The position numbers were made by a program, and so were the translations under genes. From Sutcliffiella sp. FSL R7-0096 (GTDB taxonomy: Bacteria > Bacillota > Bacilli > Bacillales > Bacillaceae_I): DNA of 64,000 nt. The stretch is taken from NCBI RefSeq assembly GCF_038595065.1, contig NZ_CP152003.1, positions 1,468,001 to 1,532,000 on the forward strand. The letters are read 5' to 3'. The notes below the pieces were generated by a model that worked only from the letters and a program-made list of their open reading frames with translations, was not told the DNA's origin and did no database searches. Of this stretch, positions 48,044 to 57,358 are shown piece after piece; the first letter of the stretch is position 1, and every line of letters starts with the position of its first letter.

Positions 48044-48789
48044 AGAATCTTACGAAAAGCTATGGAAACAAAAAAGTGGTGGATCAGGTTAGCACTACAG
48101 TGAAGAAGGGGCGCATCACTTCCTTTATTGGACCAAACGGGGCAGGTAAAAGCACCTTGTTGTCCATGATGAGCAGATTAATAGAAATGGACTCCGGTGA
48201 AGTGTACTTAGATGGAGAAGATATTGTTAAGCAAAAAAGCAATATCTTGGCGAAGAAGTTATCCATTTTGAAACAGTCTAACCATATGCCAATTCGTTTG
48301 ACCATAAGGGAGCTTGTCAGTTTCGGAAGGTTTCCCCATTCACAAGGGAACCTCACGGCAGAAGATTGGAGAGAGGTAGATGGAGCAATTGCTTACATGC
48401 AACTGGAAAAAATGCAGCATAAGTTTTTGGACCAGTTAAGTGGAGGGCAAAAGCAAAGGGCGTTCATTGCCATGGTGATTGCGCAGAACACAGAATATAT
48501 CCTATTGGATGAGCCGTTGAATAATCTGGATATGAAGCATTCGGTTCAGATAATGAAAGTACTGAGAAAGCTCGTTGATGAAACGGGAAAGACCGTTATC
48601 ATCGTTATCCATGATATTAACTTCGCATCTGTTTATTCCGACTATATTGTGGCTTTGAAAAATGGAAAATTAGTAAAGCAAGGTAAAACAGAGGATATCA
48701 TCAAAGAAGACGTTTTAAAGGAAATCTATGATATTGATATTATAGTGAAAGAAATAGACGGAAAAAATATCTGTATCTATTTTTCATAA
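48031..48789 (+). CDS. Iron-siderophore ABC ATPase, YclP-like
   Basis: A 252-residue FepC-type ATPase with GPNGAGKST, LSGGQKQRAFIAMV and LLDEPLNNLD. AAAGGAG precedes ATG 48031, which overlaps the previous gene by 13 bases. Drives the YclNO-like permease. Confidence 0.9.
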   Translation: MVEVKNLTKSYGNKKVVDQVSTTVKKGRITSFIGPNGAGKSTLLSMMSRLIEMDSGEVYLDGEDIVKQKSNILAKKLSILKQSNHMPIRLTIRELVSFGRFPHSQGNLTAEDWREVDGAIAYMQLEKMQHKFLDQLSGGQKQRAFIAMVIAQNTEYILLDEPLNNLDMKHSVQIMKVLRKLVDETGKTVIIVIHDINFASVYSDYIVALKNGKLVKQGKTEDIIKEDVLKEIYDIDIIVKEIDGKNICIYFS

Positions 48790-48801
48790 GGAGGAGAGAC
48801 G

Positions 48802-48920
48802 ATGCTAACCTACAGGAATGCTATCCCTTGATGAATTTTTCCAGAACTGGCGCCACCTTTTTGTGGAAGGAGAAGAACGGAAGCAAAAGGGAGTTCAAGA
48901 GAAAAGTAATCAGTATTAGC
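48802..48920 (+). pseudogene. Possible frameshifted small gene between ATPase and binding protein
   Basis: A strong ribosome site AAGGAGGAGAG precedes ATG 48802, which encodes only MLTYRNAIP before a stop. Shifting by one base near 48823 continues as SLDEFFQNWRHLFVEGEERK and on to a stop near 48920. Together they read like one protein of about 40 residues broken by a single-base indel. No family recognised. Confidence 0.35.
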
Positions 48921-48950
48921 GTTATCCAACTATATCATGAGGTGAGGAAA

Positions 48951-49919
48951 ATGAAGAAAAACCTATCCATATTATTTTTAGCTTTCTTATTGTCTTTAGT
49001 TGCTGCTGCATGCGGTGCAAATAATAATGCAACAAGTGGATCCGAAAATGCTTCAGCAGAAGCGAAAACTACTGGGAATACAGAAAAAATGACTATCGAA
49101 CATCAATTAGGAAAGACAGATATTACGAAATCCCCTGAAAACGTCATTGTGTTTGATTTCGGAATATTGGATTCCTTGGACAAATTGGGAGTGAATGTTT
49201 TAGGAGTGCCTCAAGCGAACATACCTCCTTACTTATCAAAATATGAAGACGCAACGTATGAGAATGTGGGAAGTTTGAAAGAGCCTGATTTTGAGAAAAT
49301 ACATTCACTTGACCCAGAGTTAATCATAATTTCCGGTAGACAAGCGGATTCGTATGAGGAGCTCTCAAAAATAGCTCCAACTATCTTCATGGGAGTAGAT
49401 ACAAATAACTATCTTCCATCGTACAAGGAAAATATGGCATTGCTTGGTGAGATTTTCAATAAAGAGTCCGAAGTTGCTGGAGAGTTGGCGAAAGTAGAAA
49501 AATCCATTGAAGATCTAAAATCCAAAGCAAGTGCCTCCGGGAAGAAGGCATTGATTGTTCTTGCCAATGAAGGGAATATAAGTGCATATGGTCCCGGTTC
49601 CCGTTTTGGAATCATCCATGATGAGTTTGGATTAACCCCAGTGGATGACGGGATAGAAGTGTCAACGCATGGCCAAAATGTTTCCTTCGAATACATTCTT
49701 GAAAAGAACCCTGATTACTTATTTGTCATTGACAGGGGAGCTGCAGTAGAAGGGGAATCGAGTGCAAAAGCGTTATTGGATAATGATATTATCAATCAGA
49801 TTAATGCAAGTAAAGAGGATAACATTGTGTATCTAGATCCTAACTATTGGTACTTATCAGGTGGAGGGCTCATTTCTGTTTCGGAAATGGTCAAAGAAAT
49901 CGAGTCCAGCTTGGAATAA
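48951..49919 (+). CDS. Iron-siderophore-binding lipoprotein, YclQ-like
   Basis: A 322-residue lipoprotein: signal ending AAAC, T/N/A-rich linker, then the class III binding fold (VIVFDFGILDSLDKLGVNVLGVP, LDPELIIISGRQ, GPGSRFGIIHDEFGL, GGGLISVSEMVKEIE). It is close in style to YclQ, which binds petrobactin and its precursors. ATG 48951 follows GAGGTGAGG; the open frame reaches 48828 but that part overlaps the broken small gene. The ligand is inferred from similarity only. Confidence 0.87.
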   Translation: MKKNLSILFLAFLLSLVAAACGANNNATSGSENASAEAKTTGNTEKMTIEHQLGKTDITKSPENVIVFDFGILDSLDKLGVNVLGVPQANIPPYLSKYEDATYENVGSLKEPDFEKIHSLDPELIIISGRQADSYEELSKIAPTIFMGVDTNNYLPSYKENMALLGEIFNKESEVAGELAKVEKSIEDLKSKASASGKKALIVLANEGNISAYGPGSRFGIIHDEFGLTPVDDGIEVSTHGQNVSFEYILEKNPDYLFVIDRGAAVEGESSAKALLDNDIINQINASKEDNIVYLDPNYWYLSGGGLISVSEMVKEIESSLE

Positions 49920-49956
49920 TTGTGACAAAACCATACAGTATCTAGATGATAGAGAA

Positions 49957-50006
49957 AAAGAAACTCCACCGGCTAGCAACTACTAGTAAGGGTGGAGTTT
50001 CTTCTA
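49957..50006. terminator. Bidirectional terminator between yclQ-like and GDSL genes
   Basis: AAGAAACTCCACC pairs perfectly with GGTGGAGTTTCTT around a 20-base loop. Confidence 0.7.
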
Positions 50007-50735
50007 TTCTTGGTTATTATCGTAAGCTTTTTTCATCAACTGTGTAATCTCGGTATAGCCTCTATCATTCGGATGGATGTCATCTGTTGAGATATGTGTC
50101 CACTCCAATGCATTCCCCGTGAACGTATCATAGGGATCAATTACCAGTGTTTTTTCTTCCTCTGCATATTCCTCGATAAAGCCATTAAACAATGGTGCGT
50201 ACTTTGCTCCAAGATCCGTCAGTTCATGTCCATCAGGATAGGGATTGTAAAGTCCTAGTAAGATGATGGTTGCATCAGGGTTCAATTCCCGTAGCAGCTT
50301 GTATGTTTCTTGATAGGTTCTTTTCAGTATTTCCATTCGAAGGTTGAGTGCTGACTCATCTTCCCCCTCCGGTACAGAGCGGATGGTCTGCAGAAAATCA
50401 TTGCCACCTATGGAAACAGATATGACTCCAGCTGTTTTTAATCGGTTTTGCAATGCTTCATCCGCAGTAAGCAGTGTAAGTAATCCGGGGGAAGAAAGGC
50501 CTGGTATTCCATAATTCTCAACAGTGACATTGTGGTCTTCACGCAAATATTTCGTGAACTGAGGTACAAATCCGTGCATGCGTAAATGATTCTCCTCAGA
50601 AGACCCAAGCCCTGCAGTCAATGAATCCCCTATGGCGATGTAAATGATTTGCTTAGGGGATTCCGCTATCGCGGGAGGGTAGATAAGAAAGCTTGAAACG
50701 AGCAGTAATATAGTTAAACTCCATTTTTTCAGCAT
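50004..50735 (-). CDS. Secreted GDSL/SGNH esterase-lipase
   Basis: A 243-residue secreted hydrolase (signal peptide about 1-25) with block I AIGDSLTAGLG, block III SIGGNDFL and block V DDIHPNDRGY, so the Ser-Asp-His set is complete. It resembles Bacillus YpmR-like SGNH hydrolases that act on esters or lipids outside the cell. Two starts: ATG 50744 abuts AGGGAGAGG, ATG 50735 is nine bases after it and preferred. It lies 15 bases after the RND pump gene on the same strand, so it may be the third gene of that operon. Confidence 0.8.
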   Translation of the reverse strand: MLKKWSLTILLLVSSFLIYPPAIAESPKQIIYIAIGDSLTAGLGSSEENHLRMHGFVPQFTKYLREDHNVTVENYGIPGLSSPGLLTLLTADEALQNRLKTAGVISVSIGGNDFLQTIRSVPEGEDESALNLRMEILKRTYQETYKLLRELNPDATIILLGLYNPYPDGHELTDLGAKYAPLFNGFIEEYAEEEKTLVIDPYDTFTGNALEWTHISTDDIHPNDRGYTEITQLMKKAYDNNQE

Positions 50736-50759
50736 GTTCTTCATCCTCTCCCTGGTTTG

Positions 50760-53700
50760 TTACACATCAAGCTTTTCCAACTTCTTCTGCCTTCTTTTTT
50801 CCTTAAACGAATCAAATAAATAATAAACGACCGGTATCAATATCAACGTGATGATGGTTGCAAAACTTAATCCGAATACAATAACGATTGCCATCGGCTG
50901 CTGGATCTCCATCCCTTCCCCGAAACCAAGGGTTAACGGAATGAGGCCGAGTATGGTTGTCAGGGCGGTCATGAAAATTGGTCGCAAACGAGTTGGACCT
51001 GCGATAAGTATAGCTTCCCAAGTTGATTTGCCGTCCCTTTTCATCATATTCACATAGTCAACGAATACGATGGCATTATTGACGACTATCCCTGTAAGTA
51101 TGAGCATCCCCACGAGTGAGCCGACACCGAGTGGCTGGGAGGTGACAAGCAGGCCAAAGATGATTCCAATAATGGTTAACGGTACTGCAAACATGATGAT
51201 GAATGGATAGAAATACGACTCGAACTGGCCGGCCATCACCATATATACAAGTACGACGGCCAGTGCCAATGCGCCTCCAAGCTTGAAGAAAGCGTCATTC
51301 ATCTGTTCATCTTGTCCACCGATCGTGATTTTATATTGGTTGTTTGGGATATAAATGTTTTCTTTCAAGGTTTTTTCTACATCATCAATGACACTTCCAA
51401 GGTCACGATTGACGATGTCGGCATTGACTGTAATTTCACGGTTCCGGTTCGTTCTGGATATCTGGCTTGGACCTTGACCTCTTTCTACCGTCGCAACAGC
51501 TTGAAGGGGAATGTTTTCTCCTGTCGGTGTATTGATCAACAGCTTTTCCAGGTCCTCAATCGAAGCCGTATAAGTGTCTTCGATGGTCAAGCGTATATCT
51601 AATTCTGCTCCATCTCGGGCCATTCTCGTTGCAACCAAACCTTTCGTGGCGCTAGAGACGGCTGAGGCGATCTGTCCGCTACCAATACCAAACTGGCTGG
51701 CTTTCACCCGGTCAATATCCACGACTATTTCGGGGTTGCCCTCCGTATAATTTGACGTTGGCTCACGGATTCCTTCTATTTCAGATAAAAGATTGACCGT
51801 ATCGTCTGCTAAAGACTTAAGAGTGGTCAAATCCGGACCGGTTATACTTAAGGATACAGGGTTTTGGGAGAAACCCGAGTCACCGGAGGAAAGGCGAATT
51901 TCTGCTCCCGGAATATTTTCAAGCTTTTTCCTAATTTCATCCCCTATGATTTTATCCGAACGACTACGCTCTGTTACCGGTGTTAAAAGAATACTGTAAT
52001 TAGCTCGGTTTGTCTGTGTCCCTGCTGAAACGGAGAAGTTGTCTGTTCCACCGACCGTGACAAAAGCAAGGTCAATTTCAGAGATCTCTTCCAATCTTTC
52101 ATCAATTTCTTCCATGACATCATAGGTGGCATCAAGGGAACTACCATCCGGTAATCGTACGGTCATGGAAATGAAGCTCTGATCCTGTTGTGGCAAGAAT
52201 TCTTTACCGATGAATGGAATGCCCGCCAAGGAAATCAGGAAAAGGATAATGATAGAGGTTACTGTTTTCTTCGGATTTCTTAATGTTTTTTCCAAAATAG
52301 AACGATACCAATTGGTAAAGCCTGAAAACCGTTCTTCAAATCGGGATGTACTTGTGTTCACTTTTAATAAAAGTGAAGAGAACAAAGGTACAATAATCAA
52401 TGCTGTAAACAAGGACGCAAGCAAAGAGAACGAAACCACTAAGGCCAATGGCTTGAACAGCTGAGCGGCCAAACCATCCACAAATACGATAGGAAGGAAC
52501 ACGATAACCGTAGTCAGAGTCGAAGCAATGATGGCAGGCCCGACCTCACTTGTCCCTTCAATGGCTGCATCCTTCATGGTATAGCCTTTTTGCCGCAGTC
52601 GATAAATATTTTCGAGAATGACGATGGCGTTATCCACCATCATACCAATTCCAAGTGCAAGTCCACCCAGAGTTAATAAATTTAAAGTTTGACCACTGAA
52701 GTACATGAAAATAAACGTAGCGACAATGGAAACAGGAATCGAAAATAAAATGATCAAGGTACTGCGGATATTTCTTAAAAAGAAGAATAGAACCAAAGCT
52801 GCAAGCAAACTACCAACAATCATATTGGTTGCTACTGCACGAATGGATTTCTCGATAAATTCACTTTGATCAAATATTGGTTTGATATCCACCCCTGGAG
52901 GAAGTGTCTTCCTGATTTCATCAAGTTTCTTCTCAATATTGTTTGCAACTGTCACTGTGTTACTTCCCGACTGCTTCAGGATGGACATCCCTACAGCCGG
53001 TTCCCCGTTCAAATAACTGAGCTGGGAGGTCGGCTGCAACGTTTCCTTCACTTCCCCGAGCTGATCGAGCTGGATGACTCCTTTGGAAGTAGGGATGGGA
53101 AGTGTTTGAATATCAAGGATGGATTGATATTCACCAGTAATCCTGATCGGCAGGTTCTGATTCTGATCTGTCAGAGATCCGCCAGGCAGGTTTAAGTTTT
53201 CGGAAGCGATGATTTGCTGTAACTGATCTATGGTAATGTCAAAGGAAGACAAGGCATTGGGGTCCAAGGTGATCCTTACCTCATTTTCAGCGCCACCTTC
53301 CACAGAAATGGAGGCAATGCCATCCACGCTGCTCAATTGAGGTTCTATATCCTGTTCTGCCAATTGCTTTGCCTTTGTCATTTCCCCGGAAGGATCGGTT
53401 ATGGCAAGCTGCACGATTGGAAGGTCGCTTGGATTAAAGCGAAGGACCCTTGGGAGATTCGCACCAGGAGGCAGAAAGTCCCTGACTGAATCAATGCGCT
53501 CACGCATATCTAACGATGCAAAATCCATGTCCGTCCCCCAGGTGAAGGAGACGAGTACAAGCGAACCTCCTGTACGGGAAATGGATGTGACAGATTCCAC
53601 ATTAGGGAGAGTGCTCATGGCGTCCTCCAGTGGAGAGGAAATCAGATTTTCTATTTCCTCGGGCCCAGCCCCCTCATAGGTGGTGGTGACCGCTACGATC

Positions 53701-53828
53701 GGAAACGTCAGTTCCGGAAACAAATCGACCGGCATCCCGCGCATGCTGACCGCGCCGAGAATTAACATAAGTATAATCACCATTGACATGGCAATGGGAC
53801 GTAATACGGAAAGCCTCGCTATTTTCAT
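50760..53828 (-). CDS. RND-family efflux pump (SwrC/YerP-like)
   Basis: A 1022-residue transporter of the HAE1/AcrB type with 12 membrane segments and two large external loops. TM4 carries GLALGIGMMVDNAIVILENI with the proton-relay aspartates, and the repeat in the second half reads LILTGIVVNNAIVFVDYV. In B. subtilis the single close relative SwrC (YerP) exports surfactin. The start ATG 53828 is nine bases after the stop of the adaptor gene, without a strong ribosome site, so translation is probably coupled. Substrate unknown. Confidence 0.88.
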   Translation of the reverse strand: MKIARLSVLRPIAMSMVIILMLILGAVSMRGMPVDLFPELTFPIVAVTTTYEGAGPEEIENLISSPLEDAMSTLPNVESVTSISRTGGSLVLVSFTWGTDMDFASLDMRERIDSVRDFLPPGANLPRVLRFNPSDLPIVQLAITDPSGEMTKAKQLAEQDIEPQLSSVDGIASISVEGGAENEVRITLDPNALSSFDITIDQLQQIIASENLNLPGGSLTDQNQNLPIRITGEYQSILDIQTLPIPTSKGVIQLDQLGEVKETLQPTSQLSYLNGEPAVGMSILKQSGSNTVTVANNIEKKLDEIRKTLPPGVDIKPIFDQSEFIEKSIRAVATNMIVGSLLAALVLFFFLRNIRSTLIILFSIPVSIVATFIFMYFSGQTLNLLTLGGLALGIGMMVDNAIVILENIYRLRQKGYTMKDAAIEGTSEVGPAIIASTLTTVIVFLPIVFVDGLAAQLFKPLALVVSFSLLASLFTALIIVPLFSSLLLKVNTSTSRFEERFSGFTNWYRSILEKTLRNPKKTVTSIIILFLISLAGIPFIGKEFLPQQDQSFISMTVRLPDGSSLDATYDVMEEIDERLEEISEIDLAFVTVGGTDNFSVSAGTQTNRANYSILLTPVTERSRSDKIIGDEIRKKLENIPGAEIRLSSGDSGFSQNPVSLSITGPDLTTLKSLADDTVNLLSEIEGIREPTSNYTEGNPEIVVDIDRVKASQFGIGSGQIASAVSSATKGLVATRMARDGAELDIRLTIEDTYTASIEDLEKLLINTPTGENIPLQAVATVERGQGPSQISRTNRNREITVNADIVNRDLGSVIDDVEKTLKENIYIPNNQYKITIGGQDEQMNDAFFKLGGALALAVVLVYMVMAGQFESYFYPFIIMFAVPLTIIGIIFGLLVTSQPLGVGSLVGMLILTGIVVNNAIVFVDYVNMMKRDGKSTWEAILIAGPTRLRPIFMTALTTILGLIPLTLGFGEGMEIQQPMAIVIVFGLSFATIITLILIPVVYYLFDSFKEKRRQKKLEKLDV

Positions 53829-53837
53829 TTATTAGGT

Positions 53838-55058
53838 TCACTCACTTTGTTCTGATATTTCAGCACCGTCTTTTAAGCGTTCTTTTCCATTAACTGCTAC
53901 TGTCTGACCTTTTTTCAGACCTTCAATAATTTGCATATATTCATTGTCTCTAAAGCCTGTGGTTACATCTTGTCTTACTGCTTTGCCTTCTTCAATGATA
54001 TAAACATATGAATTGGTTTCTTCATATAAAATGGCATCCATCGGGACGACCGTCTGTGCTTCAAGATTATCCACCGCGACAAATGCTGTTGCCCTCATGC
54101 CGCCTTTAATGGCTGACTCGGTATTGCTGATCGGTACTGTAACAGAAAACATATTGGTCTGTTGGTTTACTGTAGGCGAGACCGTTTCGATTTTTGATTC
54201 AAACGTCTCTGCAAGCCCTTCAAAAGAAATCGTTGCATCCTGACCAGCCTTCAACTTGCTTACTTGGTAGCTGTTCACTTGGAAGGTTGCTGCAATGGTG
54301 TCTAATTGAATAATCGTACCAATTGGCACATTAGGGGAAGCAATACCATCAGCGACGACATTCAGTTCTGAGACAATACCATCTATCGGACTAGTGATGG
54401 AGGTGGCATCCGCCATCTGCTGCGCCTGTTTCAAACCTTGTCGGGCCTGGTTCAATTGTGCTTCCATTTCCATAGTATTAAACGTAGGTATTTGTTGGAC
54501 CTGGCTTGCTGCATTCGCAAGCTGAGCCTGTTTCACCATTACATCAACTGTACTTTGCACCAGATCAAGTGAAGTGACGGCGCCTGTATCCACACCATCC
54601 AGAAGCGCTTGAGATTTTTCTAAACTTTGGTTTAATTCTTCTTGTAACTTGGGTATATCAGAAAGAGAGGCCTGATTCTCAGCTGCCTGCTGTACTTCTT
54701 TCATTTTAGAAAGGGCATTTTCTAATTCTGTCACTGCACTCTGAGCTTGATTCACCTGCTCGGTTGCGGCTTCAGAATCCAATGAAACAATCAAATCGCC
54801 CTTTTTTACTATATCACCAATTTTTACATGAACAGATTCAACGGTAAGGGGGGAGGTAGTTAGGAGTGGTACTTGTGTTTCCGGTACAGCCAGTCCCACC
54901 AACTCAATGGTATTGCTGATGTTCTTTTCCGTCACTTCAGCAACTGTAACCGGGATTTTATTGGTCTCTGTATTCTGGCTTGTAATCTCTTTCTGACTGC
55001 AAGCGGTTGAAAATAAGAGCACGAACATAGCTGGAAGCAGCCAATACTTTTTCAACAT
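53838..55058 (-). CDS. RND efflux adaptor lipoprotein (membrane-fusion protein)
   Basis: A 406-residue adaptor: lipobox STAC (about C20), biotinyl-lipoyl halves (VESVHVKIGDIVKKGDLIVSLD and ATSITSPIDGIVSELNV), a coiled-coil hairpin rich in Q, A and E (about 95-205), and a beta-barrel C-terminus (GMRATAFVAVDN). It would connect to the RND pump encoded downstream on the same strand. In Gram-positives such adaptors are lipid-anchored outside the membrane. First gene of a pump operon. Confidence 0.87.
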   Translation of the reverse strand: MLKKYWLLPAMFVLLFSTACSQKEITSQNTETNKIPVTVAEVTEKNISNTIELVGLAVPETQVPLLTTSPLTVESVHVKIGDIVKKGDLIVSLDSEAATEQVNQAQSAVTELENALSKMKEVQQAAENQASLSDIPKLQEELNQSLEKSQALLDGVDTGAVTSLDLVQSTVDVMVKQAQLANAASQVQQIPTFNTMEMEAQLNQARQGLKQAQQMADATSITSPIDGIVSELNVVADGIASPNVPIGTIIQLDTIAATFQVNSYQVSKLKAGQDATISFEGLAETFESKIETVSPTVNQQTNMFSVTVPISNTESAIKGGMRATAFVAVDNLEAQTVVPMDAILYEETNSYVYIIEEGKAVRQDVTTGFRDNEYMQIIEGLKKGQTVAVNGKERLKDGAEISEQSE

Positions 55059-55298
55059 ATATCACCTCATACTTATCTTGTCTAAATATAAAACTAACAT
55101 GTATTACAAACCCTTACAATTACTAACTATCGGACGGTATTCGAAAGCGTTCAATTGTTACTACTTTGTGAACATACAAAAAAAGAATGAGGACTGACTT
55201 CATTTTTATGAAACTTTCAAGGACAACCAAACGTCTGTATATATGTAAGGCAAGCAGTAAGTAAAATTAGTAAAATATTTAAATGGTCTATAAGAATT

Positions 55299-55430
55299 CC
55301 CCTTTAGATTGTAGTGCAAGGTGTGAGACTCCTGAGGGAGATAGCGGTAGCTTGAGACCCCCGAGCGAAGTGAGGAGGCTCAAGCACCGCCCCTAGGAAA
55401 GCGAACACCTGGAACGGAAATCTAAAGGGA
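55299..55430 (+). repeat. Dispersed structured repeat, copy 6
   Basis: Plus-direction copy with an 11-base outer stem CCCTTTAGATT/AATCTAAAGGG, inner arms AGGTGT/ACACCT, central arms GCTTGAG/CTCAAGC and loop GCGAAGTGAGGAGG. Lies between the RND operon and spxA. Confidence 0.85.
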
Positions 55431-55628
55431 GTAAAAGTAGAAAAATTTGAACATGTTGTGACAACTCGTCCGACTTTAAAAATACTATACCTTTTTAGTC
55501 GGAAATCGTGTATAATAAACAATAGATATTACTTCTTTAGAGTAATTTCAAATTGAGAGCGATTCACAATTAGAAACGTTCAGCATGTTCTTTTCGAATA
55601 ATACTAGATAAAAAGGAGAGGAAAGTTC

Positions 55629-56027
55629 ATGGTAACCCTATATACATCTCCAAGTTGTACTTCTTGTCGTAAAGCGAAAAATTGGTTAGAAGAACATAAC
55701 ATTCCATATACAGAAAGAAACATTTTCTCTGAGTCCTTATCCATCGATGAGATTAAAGAGATTTTGCGAATGACGGAGGACGGAACTGATGAGATCATCT
55801 CAACTAGATCTAAAATCTTCCAAAAACTGAATATAAATGTGGAAGCAATGCCACTTCAAGAATTATATTCTGTCATCAAAGAACACCCAGGTCTTTTGAG
55901 AAGACCAATCATTATAGACGAAAAACGACTGCAAGTAGGGTACAACGAAGATGAAATCCGCCGCTTCTTACCAAGAAAAGTAAGAACGTTCCAATTAAGA
56001 GAAGCACAGCGCTTAGTGAATAGCTAA
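55629..56027 (+). CDS. spxA: Redox-sensing transcription factor SpxA
   Basis: A 132-residue ArsC-fold protein, with the redox switch C10-T-S-C13 and the usual [20 protein letters not shown]. Spx binds the alpha subunit C-terminal domain of RNA polymerase, activating thiol-stress genes and blocking activator contacts; it is degraded by ClpXP with the help of SpxH, partly encoded at the right edge. AAAAGGAGAGG precedes the ATG. A TATAAT lies about 110 bases upstream. Ends in a terminator. Confidence 0.95.
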   Translation: MVTLYTSPSCTSCRKAKNWLEEHNIPYTERNIFSESLSIDEIKEILRMTEDGTDEIISTRSKIFQKLNINVEAMPLQELYSVIKEHPGLLRRPIIIDEKRLQVGYNEDEIRRFLPRKVRTFQLREAQRLVNS

Positions 56028-56033
56028 TATAAA

Positions 56034-56072
56034 CAAAAAACTTCTACATGCATGCCATGTAGAAGTTTTTTT
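56034..56072 (+). terminator. Terminator of spxA
   Basis: AAAAACTTCTACATG pairs with CATGTAGAAGTTTTT. Confidence 0.8.
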
Positions 56073-56089
56073 ATCCCTATAGTTTCCTT

Positions 56090-56150
56090 ATTGAGGAGGT
56101 TTAAGTACCGCTCACTGGATAAGCGAACACCTGAAACGTCAGAGTTGAAC
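56090..56150 (+). repeat. Degenerate 3' remnant of the dispersed repeat, copy 7
   Basis: TTGAGGAGGTTTAAGTACCG ... AAGCGAACACCTGAAACG aligns with the second half of copy 6; the first half is absent. Confidence 0.6.
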
Positions 56151-56162
56151 CAGCAATGCCAA

Positions 56163-56825
56163 TCAGCGAATCTTTAAAAGCTGTTTCTTAAGCACTCCGG
56201 TATAAACTAACACGCCTGCTATTAGTAAAAAGGGAAAAACCATTTGCCAGTCGCCAGCTGGAAGCATCACAGAAACCCGTGGCTCATTAATAATCATCTT
56301 ACCGGCCGTGTAGCATAGAATGCTTGCTCCAAAATAAATAATTATAGGATATTTCTCCATTGCCACTAATATAATCTTACTCCCCCATATAATGATTGGA
56401 ATGGAAAATACCAATCCAATGATTACCAAATAAAAATTACCGTGTGCAGCACCGGCAACTGCCATAAAATTATCGATTCCCATGACTATATCGGCAACCA
56501 CAATGGTCTTAATGGCGACTCCAAGTGAGCTGCTACCCTTTACAAGCGTCTCTTCTCCTTGGTCCATGATTAGTTGTACAGCTATATAAATCAACAATAT
56601 CCCACCAACAAACTGGAGGAATGGGATCGCTAAAAGGTATACTGCTCCAACAGTCAGTATGATCCTGCAAAGGATAGCAAGCAGTGTTCCAATGACAATC
56701 GCTTTATTCCGATAACGTTCTGGGAGATTTCTGCATGCTAGTGCTATGACGATGGCGTTATCTCCGCCTAGTACAATATCAATACCTATTATAATAAGAA
56801 TGGAAGTAATCAGTTCTAGCTCCAC
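56163..56825 (-). CDS. yjbE: TerC-family membrane protein (YjbE)
   Basis: A 220-residue integral membrane protein with about seven helices and the TerC hallmark acidic motifs IGIDIVLGGDNAIVIALAC and IVMGIDNFMAVAGAAHG. TerC proteins of Bacillus are linked to manganese export and metalation of exported proteins; the specific role of YjbE is not established. It is on the opposite strand from spxA and mecA. I see no manganese riboswitch upstream. Confidence 0.85.
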   Translation of the reverse strand: MELELITSILIIIGIDIVLGGDNAIVIALACRNLPERYRNKAIVIGTLLAILCRIILTVGAVYLLAIPFLQFVGGILLIYIAVQLIMDQGEETLVKGSSSLGVAIKTIVVADIVMGIDNFMAVAGAAHGNFYLVIIGLVFSIPIIIWGSKIILVAMEKYPIIIYFGASILCYTAGKMIINEPRVSVMLPAGDWQMVFPFLLIAGVLVYTGVLKKQLLKIR

Positions 56826-57358
56826 TATATCGCCCCTTCTTGTCCCAGTCCTATATAAATATAGTGGTTTAGAAAGGATAATATGACTGATTATTTAATC
56901 GCGTTGGGCATTTTAACGATTTTTGAATTTATGAGCATTTTTGTTTCCATTCTTCCTTTTTTTATCATAAAATAACAGTACAAGTATAAAACTTTATAGT
57001 ACAATGTGCTTTATATATGTTGCGGTCATGGTACAGCTTAGAAGGCTGGGTACTTGAGGTCACAAATCGTCTCTAACCGGGATGCATACTATCTATGTTT
57101 TTTGCCTAATGGACCGGAACCAACCGCATACGCTTTTCTTTTTGCATAGAATGTAGGTTTACTCACTATGCTAAATGGATAAATTGAAACAATAAGGTAT
57201 GAGAAAATTGTGGAGGGTCCCTTCCAAGGAAAGACGGAGGAAAATGAGGAGCGGACAATAAGAGACTGACATATCTCATGGAAAGCATTTATCAATATGA
57301 GGTTTGTTCGAAAAAGAGCACGCTAATCATTTACCTATTCAGAAGGGAGTTGTAAAGA
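56826..57358. other. Non-coding region between yjbE and mecA
   Basis: About 530 bases without a convincing gene. Visible items: GTACAGC...GCTGGGTAC hairpin near 57030-57053 and a -10-like TACAAT near 57000. I cannot assign a function. Confidence 0.4.

Noticed and set aside
57089-57295. Minus-strand 68-codon frame ending KRKAYAVGSGPLGKKHR
   Set aside because: No ribosome site before any start, no recognisable family, and no terminator; kept only as a note in the gap before mecA.
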